Shown: piece by piece, positions 45,101 to 53,281 of the stretch | Numbering within the stretch: position 1 is the first letter of the stretch | How the letters are laid out: each line of letters opens with the position of its first letter | Assembly: GCA_045605385.1 (NCBI GenBank) | Contig: JAZUPW010000031.1 | Span: 53,008-117,007, forward strand | Direction of reading: 5' to 3' | Length of the DNA: 64,000 nt | Source: SIG607 sp045605385 | GTDB lineage: Bacteria; Bacillota; Clostridia; Oscillospirales; Acutalibacteraceae | Made by a program: the position numbers and the translations under genes | The notes under the pieces: generated by a model | Seen by the model: the letters and a program-made list of their open reading frames with translations, nothing else | Told to the model about the DNA's origin: nothing | Databases searched by the model: none

Positions 45101-46283
45101 TCAACACAACCACTATGAAATGGGTGTAACCATTACCAATAAATTCACCATAACCACAACGGAAAAAGAAGGGGTATGGCACACCGGAGCTCTTATTGCC
45201 GATGCATCTATATGCGGAAAAGGTAGAGAATATTTGTTTTTACAAGTTGAATCGGGTCTTGATTTCGAAATATACTTTGATGATATTGAAATTACAACCC
45301 TACCAGAAGGTCATACAGGTTACATTGTTAATAACGGCGGTTGCGAAGCCGTTCCTATGTACATAACCGGTAAGCTTGGAAGCAGTTTTGCTAACCAGTT
45401 ACCTAATAATCCGAAATATGACAACCACAAGTTCCAAGGTTATACGTTTACTGATTCTAACGGCAACAGCGACATTCTTACACCCGATAAGATGGTATTC
45501 ACCGAAGAAAAGTTAAGAATTAAGGCTAACTTTGTTCGTTTGAATACTGTTATGGACTTTGAAGAAGGCTATAAGGAGCTTCTTGCATCGCACGGCGACT
45601 ATTCCGCTGCTGACTATGACTATGAGCTCTACGATGCTAATAAGGAAGGCAATTCCAAGGATAACGTTACAAGCGGAAGATATTCACTTCACAGAAAAGG
45701 TACTTCTATGTACTTTGAAAATGCACAGCTTGTTACACAGGATAAGATGCTTTCTAACACTGAGCGTTATACCATTACTATGAAGGTAAAACTCGGCAAG
45801 TACTTCCAGACCGACGGCGCTGTTAAGATTGCTTCTGCAAGAAGTCCTTACTATGCTTGGACAACAACGGGTGATTATCACGCAATAGTTGCGATTAAGG
45901 ATCTTCTTGACGGCGAATGGCACGAAGTAAGCTATACCTTTAACTCGGTTGAAGCGTTCCTTGCTATTCAGACTCCGGGTTACTGCGAGTTGTTTGTTGA
46001 CGACGTTGTTATTACCTGGGTTGACAAGGATACTCCGTTATCTAGTTCGGTAAGTTACACTGAATACGTTCCTGCAAAGAGAGATGCTAACGGCAATCTT
46101 ATTGACGTACCCGCCGCCACGTTTGATGTTGAATCTATTGTTAACGAAATTTTACTCGATATAAATGCCAAAAATAGTGTGAAGTTGAATTCTATTTACA
46201 TATTAATTGGCAGCGTGATTCTTGTTTTACTTGCAGTTTCAACGATTATAATAATCAAAAAACGCAAAATAAAAAAGGCTTAA
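42111..46283 (+). CDS. Membrane-anchored multi-module binding protein with InlB-type repeats
   Basis: 1390 aa; SD AAAGGAG before ATG. Signal peptide (to ~residue 34), five InlB-type B-repeats (~262-325, 329-397, 583-644, 830-895, 1070-1130; each with a FLGWF/FSGWY-like core), and, between them, five jelly-roll-like carbohydrate-binding regions (~42-260, 400-580, 645-825, 900-1065, 1140-1320) that end in acidic strand motifs such as IDNVVF and DDIEIT, typical of CBM4/9-like folds. C-terminal helix (~1362-1382) and basic tail KKRKIKKA anchor it in the membrane with the repeats outside. No catalytic or cohesin domain was recognised. It is followed 20 bp later by a GH16 lipoprotein, so it probably captures substrate for that enzyme. 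Confidence 0.8.
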   Translation: MKKIGKKISVKALCLISMLTLLVSVLYVPMSFGATAAVIPVENEQVVTFSFEDVEGSVEGHWSTDNMTKGDDGVGCAGWSMRKRRAANGVKGIGFNYENVADWVTSGGYRLNNKDGVYNLEASSTYVVSFKLSVLSAPFFTASITTPATSSLKLGYGFTVSSDGNTVGAMKTTVSDVFTAARNSYGNKENATFKIITDAGVKEYTVGQEQHELTYVFTTPKDLGEGAEASLGFFAHTYYGLDFIIDDVKVTKLSSSKSAVVLIDEYYGSTQVLTGEKGSAVELPMLEGEDSDHEFLGWFKDANRTEKAENIVFGEEKTVLFSNWKAFVTITFVDTLNGKNYEVVGTAGEPIEYPADPIDTVNDPQKEWFMGWYTTESYTEEYTKKVFGYSDYSVYAKWLSNIPDQIQDFENYNTNVYEYSYNYKVMSVVTDPTESGRSKVNKYNWDVNSNKYDTNKYNTIDNIIHMQGVALEEGTIYTTTFDYYVENLPEDVKLTVLPVSGASNNIWQGVSVNFASTQGAKFAITNSDNDGEWHKGSFSFTMKYGQPNNTAIFLVMALSQKCNATVYIDNVVFKATQPYESTITYVHNNGTADKTVIGVRGEEIPEYIPVGNGRFLGWFTDETCTVASEKTVFERLPITVYAGWPTIYTFENDFPYNQGSSLQKGELVNVVEGEGVGLDDNFKLNFKAEANAVMNYNEETGVTTYWSSKMRSSQDNCIRLDKLENHTAYKLSYYYKTGSSANVNTTITFATCSEGNTWEGSSFKSYSVLNNKVSVDQKDWVKAEVEFCTDFASTNGSMLFIMFSAANNADGCIAEIDIDNITIDPIDKPYIYYEPKNGTTGEIIKGKVGDKIGSPLENPTKFGYIFSGWYLDKECSIPFTKTHFSKNDNLFVYAKYVKATYVVYDLECFNFVKENEYWFLWDTGNSWGDYGIAYSGTHAFRFDRNPDTGATKDEAICVGYDKEVYKLERDRKYAITFKYYIKKSGSANALVSFKSGAQHNHYEMGVTITNKFTITTTEKEGVWHTGALIADASICGKGREYLFLQVESGLDFEIYFDDIEITTLPEGHTGYIVNNGGCEAVPMYITGKLGSSFANQLPNNPKYDNHKFQGYTFTDSNGNSDILTPDKMVFTEEKLRIKANFVRLNTVMDFEEGYKELLASHGDYSAADYDYELYDANKEGNSKDNVTSGRYSLHRKGTSMYFENAQLVTQDKMLSNTERYTITMKVKLGKYFQTDGAVKIASARSPYYAWTTTGDYHAIVAIKDLLDGEWHEVSYTFNSVEAFLAIQTPGYCELFVDDVVITWVDKDTPLSSSVSYTEYVPAKRDANGNLIDVPAATFDVESIVNEILLDINAKNSVKLNSIYILIGSVILVLLAVSTIIIIKKRKIKKA

Positions 46284-46303
46284 GGAAAGGAAGGTAACGA
46301 ATA

Positions 46304-48181
46304 ATGAAAATTAAAAGAATAATAAGTTTAATACTTTGTTTGCTTATGGCAGTTACCCTTCTTTCTGCCTGTTCTATAGGCGGTGGCGCCGCTTTATCAG
46401 CCGAAATTACCGAAGACGGCAGATTTATTTATACAGTTATACGAGCTGAGAAATCATCAAGTGTTGTGGAAAACGCCGCAAAAGACGTTCGTGCTGCAAT
46501 TAAAAGTAACTTTAATTGCAAGGTTTCTGTTATTAAAGATACCGTTACCGAACCCGTAGACAGTTCTTTTGAAGTGCTTATAGGCAATACCAACAGACCC
46601 GAATCTGCACAAGCTTTGGAAATATTAACTTCAAGCCGCCAAAACAACAATTATGACTTTATTATTAAAGTAATTAATAATAAGATTTGCATTCAGGCCC
46701 TTACTGACGAAATGATTCAACTTGGTGCCGAGTGCTTTATTGAGGTTTTTTGTGGATCTATTGATGATTGGAAACAGCTTTCTAACGGTTATGAATACCT
46801 ATATCAACCTGATATTAAAACTATTAACAATATTGTTGCGGGAAGCAACCTTGGATTATTTACAGTTGTAAAGCCTGTTAAGTTAACATATCTTGCAAGT
46901 ATGGAAGTTGAAAGACTTATTAAGTTTTATAAAAACAACGGTTTTGCGCTTAACTATGTTGAAGATATAGACCCAGAAACCAAGTATGAAATTCTTATTG
47001 GTGACACCAGCAGAGAAGAAAGCAAAAGCGTTACTGTTGAGGGTGACAACTATATTATTAAGGTCGTTGGGTCTAAACTTGTAATTAAGGGCGGCACTGA
47101 CCTTGCTCTTTACAGAGGCGTTAAACACTTGGTTGATTTAGTTGAAGAATCTAAAAATAGCGAAAACTTCAACTGGTCTGATGGCTACGTTATCAACGGT
47201 AAATACGACGCTACAGAAGAAGGAGTTTACACGCTTAATTTCCATGACGAATTTGAAGGCTCAAACATTGACCTTTCCGTATGGGGAGATTATAATTATC
47301 AGGAAAACAGACCTCGTACCTCTTCTTTAGGTGGTACAACTTATCTTTCTACTCCAAAGAACACAAGCTCGGGTTATACTACTGCTTTCGGCAAGGAATT
47401 TCCATATAAGCTTGCTTATCAGTCTGACGGTAGTATGAAACTTGCAGGTATGAAAATTAACGAAAAGGACTTTGCAGGAGCTACTGCTTCTACATACCAT
47501 TCTATGCTTTATAAGTATGGTGTTTTGGAAGCGAGCGTTAAGTTTCCAAAAACACCGCTTTCGTTCGCGTTTTGGCTTAATGGTGCGGCTATTGATGGCT
47601 TGCGTACACGTTATGGCGATTTAAGAAGAAGTTGTATGACAGAAGTTGACATTATTGAAACCTTTGGTAGAGAAAGTTCGTTTGCTTCTAATATTCACCG
47701 TTGGTGGACCGACTATGATAATACAGGTACAGCTATTGGCAGTACACACAACTCTATGGACGGTGTTTCAAAATATAATACTACCGGAAATAACAAGTCA
47801 GTTAATTATAACATAGACCGTTATGGAGCTTTACTTTCTGAAGACTTTCACACCTACACGTTCTATTGGGATGACGAGTGTATGAAATTTGCTCTTGATG
47901 GCAAAATTTACGTTACTTACGATTTTAAAAACGAAAAAAGCGTTTCGGTTCATAAAATGCTTACTTATATAATTCTTTCCGCGCAAATGTGTGAGGCAGG
48001 ATACGGTGTTTCGTTTAAGGCCGGCGTTCATCCTGAATATTGCGAAGCTGCTATTGATTATATAAGAATTTACCAGACCGATTCAATTAACAGTCAGCTT
48101 GCTACAAGTTGGGGTCAGTGGGAAGAAAGCGGTGTCACCGAAATCTTCTACAAGGATAATCCCGTTACTTATTCTCCGTAA
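46304..48181 (+). CDS. GH16 family lipoprotein
   Basis: 625 aa; SD AAGGAAGG before ATG. Lipobox LLSAC with C23 as the lipidated residue. Residues ~35-290 form two related alpha/beta segments (each with an EVLIGNT / EILIGDT motif), like the N-terminal non-catalytic domains of some polysaccharide hydrolases. The GH16 domain spans ~304-600; EVDIIE gives E447, D449 and E452, so the catalytic set is intact. A short C-terminal extension follows. Unlike the other GH16 proteins here it has no InlB repeat, and its catalytic domain is distant from the minus-strand paralogues. Cotranscribed with the membrane-anchored binding protein; it probably acts at the outer membrane face on captured glycan. Substrate unknown. 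Confidence 0.87.
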   Translation: MKIKRIISLILCLLMAVTLLSACSIGGGAALSAEITEDGRFIYTVIRAEKSSSVVENAAKDVRAAIKSNFNCKVSVIKDTVTEPVDSSFEVLIGNTNRPESAQALEILTSSRQNNNYDFIIKVINNKICIQALTDEMIQLGAECFIEVFCGSIDDWKQLSNGYEYLYQPDIKTINNIVAGSNLGLFTVVKPVKLTYLASMEVERLIKFYKNNGFALNYVEDIDPETKYEILIGDTSREESKSVTVEGDNYIIKVVGSKLVIKGGTDLALYRGVKHLVDLVEESKNSENFNWSDGYVINGKYDATEEGVYTLNFHDEFEGSNIDLSVWGDYNYQENRPRTSSLGGTTYLSTPKNTSSGYTTAFGKEFPYKLAYQSDGSMKLAGMKINEKDFAGATASTYHSMLYKYGVLEASVKFPKTPLSFAFWLNGAAIDGLRTRYGDLRRSCMTEVDIIETFGRESSFASNIHRWWTDYDNTGTAIGSTHNSMDGVSKYNTTGNNKSVNYNIDRYGALLSEDFHTYTFYWDDECMKFALDGKIYVTYDFKNEKSVSVHKMLTYIILSAQMCEAGYGVSFKAGVHPEYCEAAIDYIRIYQTDSINSQLATSWGQWEESGVTEIFYKDNPVTYSP

Positions 48182-48259
48182 TCTATACAAAAGACAACCC
48201 GAACGTATATTATACTGAGAGAGTAAACCCCTAAAAAGTAAATTTATACGTTCTAATGT

Positions 48260-48396
48260 ATCATAACCACTAGTAAACTAGAGGTATGCACAGCCCCTAT
48301 AAGGGAGCCTACCGGCGAGGCACCTAAAAGGGACCTCGAAAGTTTGACAACGCATTACCATCTCAGGCAGCCGCTCACGTGCGGCTGTCTTTTTTT
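48260..48396 (+). ncRNA. Candidate structured RNA / element end with strong terminator
   Basis: On the plus strand four hairpins follow in ~125 bases: CCACTAG/CTAGAGG (from 48267), CCCCT/AGGG (~48293), GAGGCACC/GGGACCTC (~48318-48338), and a 9-bp stem GGCAGCCGC/GCGGCTGTC (48366-48374/48381-48389) followed by seven T, a textbook rho-independent terminator. It may simply end the GH16 operon and shield tnpA from readthrough, or be the folded right end (or a reRNA-like relic) of the insertion sequence. I cannot name an RNA family. Confidence 0.4.
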
Positions 48397-48398
48397 GC

Positions 48399-48865
48399 CT
48401 ACTTTCTCTTGTCACCCGTAAACGGGTCTATATATTTTTTATACTCATTTGTTCATACGCCAAATCTTCCTGTAATTGATTCCGTATATATTCTGCTATT
48501 GCCTTTTTTCCTTTCCTACGGTATCTACATAATATCCCTCATCAAAATTCTCGGTTCCCGTAACGATATTTTAGATTTGCATGTTTGTCAAAAGTCATTA
48601 AACTGCTTTTACCTTTGAGATATCCCATTATTTGCGATACACTATACTTGGGTGGTATACTAACGAGCATATGCACATGGTCTGTGCATAGTTCTGCTTC
48701 AATTATTTCTACTCCCTTTTGGTCGCATAATTTTCTTAAGATTTTTCCTATGTCCACCTTGATTTCTCTGTATATTGCTTGCCTACGATATTTGGGTGCA
48801 AATACAATATGGTATTGACAACTCTAGCTTGTATGGTCTAAACTATTTATGTCTTTTTCTTTCAC
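48399..48865 (-). pseudogene. tnpA: IS200/IS605-family transposase TnpA (Y1 type), broken
   Basis: From a GTG at 48865 with AAGGAGG upstream, the reading SLDHTS-stop-SCQYHIVFAPKYRRQAIYREI contains an in-frame TAG where the family normally has Trp. The frame then continues through DHVHMLVSIPPKYSVSQIMGYLKGKSSL (the HUH histidines are present: H-V-H) to GNREF, where TGA TGA and a one-base shift interrupt it. GYYVDTVGK, AIAEYIRNQ and YIDPFTGDKRK follow in shifted frames. The single-strand transposase would be nonfunctional. The length without lesions (~155 codons) matches intact TnpA. Confidence 0.88.
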
Positions 48866-49013
48866 GATTAAGACCTCCTTGATATTTTAGTTGTGTGGTC
48901 GGCAAACCACTTCTACTATACCAAGGAGTTTTTTTATTGTCTACTCTACTCCTCGCTAAAAGCTATTTTTATTCCCCCTGTACAACAGGGGGTTGACCTT
49001 GTCACAGACAAAC

Positions 49014-49057
49014 CAAAGACCGAAGAGGAAGACAAATTTCCTCTTCGGTCTTTTTTC
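49014..49057 (-). terminator. Terminator of the phosphoesterase-dockerin gene
   Basis: Perfect 16-bp stem AAAGACCGAAGAGGAA / TTCCTCTTCGGTCTTT with a 6-7 base loop; 33 bases past the stop at 49090. Confidence 0.85.
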
Positions 49058-49089
49058 GATTTATAACCTTTTAATATATTATCCTTAAA

Positions 49090-52000
49090 TTACTCAAGTC
49101 CGGCAATTTTTTTCTTAAGCGCTGCAAGGTCAGCGGCATTAGGTGTTGCTCCGCCCTCGCCGTCAACATCGGGGTTTTTAACCTCTTCGTCATCAACCGG
49201 TGTAAGACCTGCAATAACCTTTTTAAGTAATGCCAAGTCAGCCGCATTAACACTGCCGTTGCCGTCAATATCGCCTTTTTCATAAGTGGGAGCTTCGGTT
49301 TTACCGCAAACACATTCGCCGTTTACAAACTCGTGTTCGCCGTAGTAAGCGTTTTCGTTTACAGAGGTAATGGTGCATTCAGGATGGATACATTCCTTAT
49401 AGTGAACATCACCATCTATAGTGTAATCTTCGCCCCAAATATGACCGTTTATGCAATCAAAGTTTGCAAAGTTTTGAATTTGAGGTCCTTCATCAGAAGA
49501 ATCACGCAACGAAGCATCGGGTTCAATATCATTTAACCAACCAACATCAATACCATTAATACAGATTATTCCACATTCATCAATTGTTACTACTGCACTT
49601 ACAGGAGCAGCGTTAAAGTGGGTTTGATTTGCGCTACTAAGAGAAGAAATGAGTTTGTTCTCATAACCCAAGAAGTTACCTTCTGTATCATAGGTTTCCA
49701 TCATAAAATAATCTTCTTCGCCGTAATGGTTGGTAACTTGTTCATGCCAACTTGCATTACGAGTGGTATTCACACGGAAATAAACAACATCCTCCACAGT
49801 TGCAATCTTATCATCGTGAGCATGTCCTGAAATTTGCATCATTACTGTTCCCGGATTAATTTCATTTACTCCTTTGAATATTTCTTGAACAGTTGCCGAA
49901 TCAGGAGAGTTTTCAGACCATTCTTTATTGAATGCAGCGTGGCTTACTACTATACAAGGAATATCTTTTTCAGCAGCATCTAAAAGTAGATTTTCCAACC
50001 ATTCCAACTGAACCGGACCTAATGAGTTTGCATTAGTATTACCACTTGGACAACCATAACTTGAAGTTTTATTGTGCTCCCAAATTTGACTTGTTTTGTT
50101 GAAAGAATAGTTTGTATCGGTACAAATAATTCTAAACCCTTCTGCATCAAAATAGTAATAACCTATTGAGGAATTATAGCTGCCATCGGCTGTACCCCAC
50201 ACAACATTGGTTGCATTGGTAAGTGTTGCAGTTACAACTTCCATAGAGTTGCCGCTCGATTCCAATTCGTGATTACCGTAAACGTTAACGGCTGTAATAC
50301 CGTACTTGTTATTTTTAAAAGCATTTACAAGCTCGGGAGAACCAATAAAGTCGTTACACATATCGCCTGCACTTACTACAAAGGAAGAGCCCGAAGCATT
50401 AGCGCGGTCGAAAATTGCGTTCATATCAGCAATTGAAGATATATACATTCCCTGCTTGTAATGGAAATCGGAAAACGCTGTAAATGTCAACTTTTTGGAA
50501 TTTTTGCCGTGGAACAATTTGGATGAAGCAAATATTGTTTCTAACGATTCCTTTTCTTGAGCACTTACTGTTGAACGATAACAAATATCAGCAAGCTTTG
50601 CAGGACAGTAAGAAACCGCAGGTGAATATATGTATTCATCCCCATTCTTTATAAATAATCTTACGTTTACATATTTATCAAAGATATCGGAAGTTACCGC
50701 CATTTCCTTTTTGAAGTTAAGAATATGGGTTTCACTTGCATCTTTTTCGAAATTCCAAATAATTGCGCCTTGGGTATCTACGGTTGTATCGTTGGAAACA
50801 ACAGAATTATCGTTAATAGTAACTACTGCGCCAAATTCTGTATTATCATCAATAAGAACATCATTTAAGGAATTATCAAGCACTAAGCCAAAATTAATAA
50901 TCGGTTCGTTTTCTTTTAGAGAAAGAGCAACTGTATTAACGTTAAATACGCATGGATTAAGTTCTTTAACTGTGATATCGGTTACCCAAACTTCACCGTA
51001 GTCACAAGAAAGCTTAATAGTGCTTTCGTTTTCAAAAGAAATCTCTGATGGGTGAGGATATTTAGCTATAAAATTACCATCCGCTTGACAGTAATAAGTT
51101 ACGCCATTCCAGTTATAAACCTCAAAAGTGTAGGTTGATATTGTGCTGCTTGAAGTAAATGGTGTAACTCCCCCATAAATATCAAATCCATATTTTGCCC
51201 CTTGATTATAAATTATAACCGAACCCGGATACGGATCACCAGCTGTTCTGTCAGGCAAACCTATTCTAATATATGAAGCAGTTTCACCACCATTGCCCTT
51301 GAAACTAGCCGCAAACACACCGGACTGATTATTAGCTATACCATTATCAACAGCTATGGTAATGCGCGCCACATAATTGGTTTTGCCAACATTAAAGGTT
51401 GCATGCCTGTTCCAATTAGTATCATAAGTAAAAAATAAAGCTTTTTTACCAAGAGCGGCAGAATTTTGAATCCACGTTGTACCATTAATAGTGGGATTAT
51501 CTGTTGAAAAATCGTAACTAAATATATCTTTTCCAACGGTTGCTTTAATAGTATCAGCATATTTATAAGCGGTTACCTCTTCAGGAGTTTCCGTTGGGGG
51601 CACATCAGCAATTTCTTCGGTAAGTTCCTTAACTGTTATATCTGTTACCCAAACTTCGCCATATCCGTGGTTAAGCTTAATAGCACTTGTTTCATCAAGC
51701 GTTACGCCTGACTTATGCTCAGCGCTGCCTATAAGTATGCCGTCTTCTGTGGTATAATAAGCTACGCCATTATAGTTATAAATTTCAAAAGTAAATGTCT
51801 CTACGCCGCTGTTTGCAGTAAACGGAGTAACGTTACCATATATATCGAATTTATATTGTGCAGATTCATTGTAAACAGTAACAGCACCCGGATACGGATC
51901 CCCTGCTGTTCTGTCAGGCAAGCCTATTTGTATGTTAGATGCAGTACCGCCTGCACCGTTAGTATACACGCGAAATACACCGGACTGACTATTATTTATT

Positions 52001-52995
52001 GTGTTATCAACTGCTATGGTAATACGTGCGGCAAAATTAGCTTTACCAATGTTAAAGGTTGCATGCCTATTGCCATCAAGAGTATCATAAGTGAAGTACA
52101 AAGCCTTTTTGCCAAGAGCGGTAGAGTTTTGAATCCACGTAGTACCGTTAATGGTAGGATTATTCTTGGAAAAATCGTAATCGATTACGGCATCACCAAC
52201 CGTTGCGCCGATAGTTTCAGCATATGTAAATATTGGTAATTCTTCAGAAGGTCCCTGCTGTTCGCCAGTGAGCGATTTAACGGTAATATCTGTTACCCAA
52301 GCTTCAGCATATCCGCAAGTAAGTTTAATATAACTTGTTGTATCGAGCGAAATGCCTGATTTATGAGCTGAGGCACCAATAAGTGTACCATCTGACTGTG
52401 TATAATACGATACACCATCAAAGTTATAAACCTCAAAGGTATAGGTTTCTACTCCACTATTCGAAGTAAAAGGAGTAACCTTGCTATACGTGTCAAATCC
52501 ATATTGTGCAGATTCATTATAAATGGTAACGGCGCCCGAATACGGTTCCCCGGCTGTTCTGTCGGGCAAACCGAGTTTTATATTTGAAGCAGAACCGTCA
52601 TTACTACCGGAATATACGGCAAAGTAGCCTGACTGATTGTTTGACAAACCGTTATCAACAGCTACTGTTATACGTGCAGCAAAGTTAGCTTTACCAACGT
52701 TAAATTTAATTGTTCTTCCCTCGTTAGACCAATTTCCGTATTGGAAATACAATGCCCTTTGACCAAGAGCAGTTGAATTAGTCAACCAAACGTTACCGTT
52801 AGTACCATCGGTATATTGACTCGGTAATGCATCGATTGAAAAATCGTAACTAAATACAGTTTCGCCAACCTGTGCACCTAACACTTCAGCATAAGCAAAT
52901 TCTGCAGTTTCTGCCATAACTAAAAAATTGGGCAGAAATGAAACAAGAAGTGCTACGCTTAGCAAAAGTGCAATTACAGTTTTTATTTTTTTCAT
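49090..52995 (-). CDS. Secreted calcineurin-like metallophosphoesterase with three ~200-aa repeats and dockerin
   Basis: 1301 aa; SD AGAAGGAG before ATG. Signal peptide (1-~28); three related modules (~36-242, 257-457, 478-679), each with W-L/I-x-NSTALG, the IGLPDRTAG turn and ending VWVTDITVKEL; a linker beta domain (~680-830); metallophosphoesterase (~836-1150) with D843-x-H845, G877-D878, G907-N-H909-E, H1019 and G1057-H-A-H1060, a complete two-metal site; a cysteine-containing linker with CVCG; dockerin at the C-terminus. Its second loop DVDGEGGATPNAAD is extended. It probably releases phosphate or phosphodiester groups outside the cell, perhaps from teichoic-acid-like or phosphorylated glycans (inference). 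The same repeat opens the visible part of the GH16 protein at 62062-64000. Confidence 0.87.
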   Translation of the reverse strand: MKKIKTVIALLLSVALLVSFLPNFLVMAETAEFAYAEVLGAQVGETVFSYDFSIDALPSQYTDGTNGNVWLTNSTALGQRALYFQYGNWSNEGRTIKFNVGKANFAARITVAVDNGLSNNQSGYFAVYSGSNDGSASNIKLGLPDRTAGEPYSGAVTIYNESAQYGFDTYSKVTPFTSNSGVETYTFEVYNFDGVSYYTQSDGTLIGASAHKSGISLDTTSYIKLTCGYAEAWVTDITVKSLTGEQQGPSEELPIFTYAETIGATVGDAVIDYDFSKNNPTINGTTWIQNSTALGKKALYFTYDTLDGNRHATFNIGKANFAARITIAVDNTINNSQSGVFRVYTNGAGGTASNIQIGLPDRTAGDPYPGAVTVYNESAQYKFDIYGNVTPFTANSGVETFTFEIYNYNGVAYYTTEDGILIGSAEHKSGVTLDETSAIKLNHGYGEVWVTDITVKELTEEIADVPPTETPEEVTAYKYADTIKATVGKDIFSYDFSTDNPTINGTTWIQNSAALGKKALFFTYDTNWNRHATFNVGKTNYVARITIAVDNGIANNQSGVFAASFKGNGGETASYIRIGLPDRTAGDPYPGSVIIYNQGAKYGFDIYGGVTPFTSSSTISTYTFEVYNWNGVTYYCQADGNFIAKYPHPSEISFENESTIKLSCDYGEVWVTDITVKELNPCVFNVNTVALSLKENEPIINFGLVLDNSLNDVLIDDNTEFGAVVTINDNSVVSNDTTVDTQGAIIWNFEKDASETHILNFKKEMAVTSDIFDKYVNVRLFIKNGDEYIYSPAVSYCPAKLADICYRSTVSAQEKESLETIFASSKLFHGKNSKKLTFTAFSDFHYKQGMYISSIADMNAIFDRANASGSSFVVSAGDMCNDFIGSPELVNAFKNNKYGITAVNVYGNHELESSGNSMEVVTATLTNATNVVWGTADGSYNSSIGYYYFDAEGFRIICTDTNYSFNKTSQIWEHNKTSSYGCPSGNTNANSLGPVQLEWLENLLLDAAEKDIPCIVVSHAAFNKEWSENSPDSATVQEIFKGVNEINPGTVMMQISGHAHDDKIATVEDVVYFRVNTTRNASWHEQVTNHYGEEDYFMMETYDTEGNFLGYENKLISSLSSANQTHFNAAPVSAVVTIDECGIICINGIDVGWLNDIEPDASLRDSSDEGPQIQNFANFDCINGHIWGEDYTIDGDVHYKECIHPECTITSVNENAYYGEHEFVNGECVCGKTEAPTYEKGDIDGNGSVNAADLALLKKVIAGLTPVDDEEVKNPDVDGEGGATPNAADLAALKKKIAGLE

Positions 52996-53165
52996 AAAAC
53001 ATATCTCCTTCTGATTAAAATAAAATAATAATTACAAATATATTTTACAATAATATGTTTTTATAGTCTATGATTATTCTGAAACTCCTTGACTATTTTG
53101 AAACACATTTTATGGTTTAAAAGTAAGTTTTATTTAAAAAACAATATACTTTCGAAACTATTAAT

Positions 53166-53205
53166 AAAAAACTGACACCAATAAAAAGTGATGTCAGTTT
53201 TTATT
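53166..53205 (-). terminator. Terminator of the GH130-GH5 pair
   Basis: Stem AAAAACTGACATCAC / GTGTCAGTTTTTT-type pairing (one bulge) around a TTTTTATTG loop. It lies 77 bases past the stop at 53282, with an AT-rich spacer. Confidence 0.65.
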
Positions 53206-53281
53206 ACATAAATTACAAATTATCGGTCGTTTAATCTCTTTTGTGTTCTTCTCACATTTTAACACTTTAAAACTACTTTTC

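Larger units (their letters stand above)
48225..48995 (-). mobile_element. Decayed IS200/IS605-family element
   Basis: The element consists of a broken tnpA (48399-48865) flanked by subterminal hairpins, as in IS200-type insertion sequences: GTGGTCGGCAAACCAC (48895-48910) and CCCCCTGTACAACAGGGGG (48974-48992) upstream of tnpA, and a cluster of hairpins downstream (48267-48389). Exact ends cannot be fixed by eye; no tnpB is present. It lies between the plus-strand GH16 operon and a convergent phosphoesterase gene. Confidence 0.7.

Noticed and set aside
42111..46283. Cohesin-type scaffoldin
   Set aside because: The protein is large, modular and membrane-anchored, but its repeats look like InlB B-repeats and CBM4/9-like jelly rolls; I could not see cohesin landmarks, so no scaffoldin is claimed.
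48379..48618. 79-codon plus-strand frame beginning next to the hairpin terminator
   Set aside because: Runs antisense through the tnpA pseudogene and lacks any coding signature.
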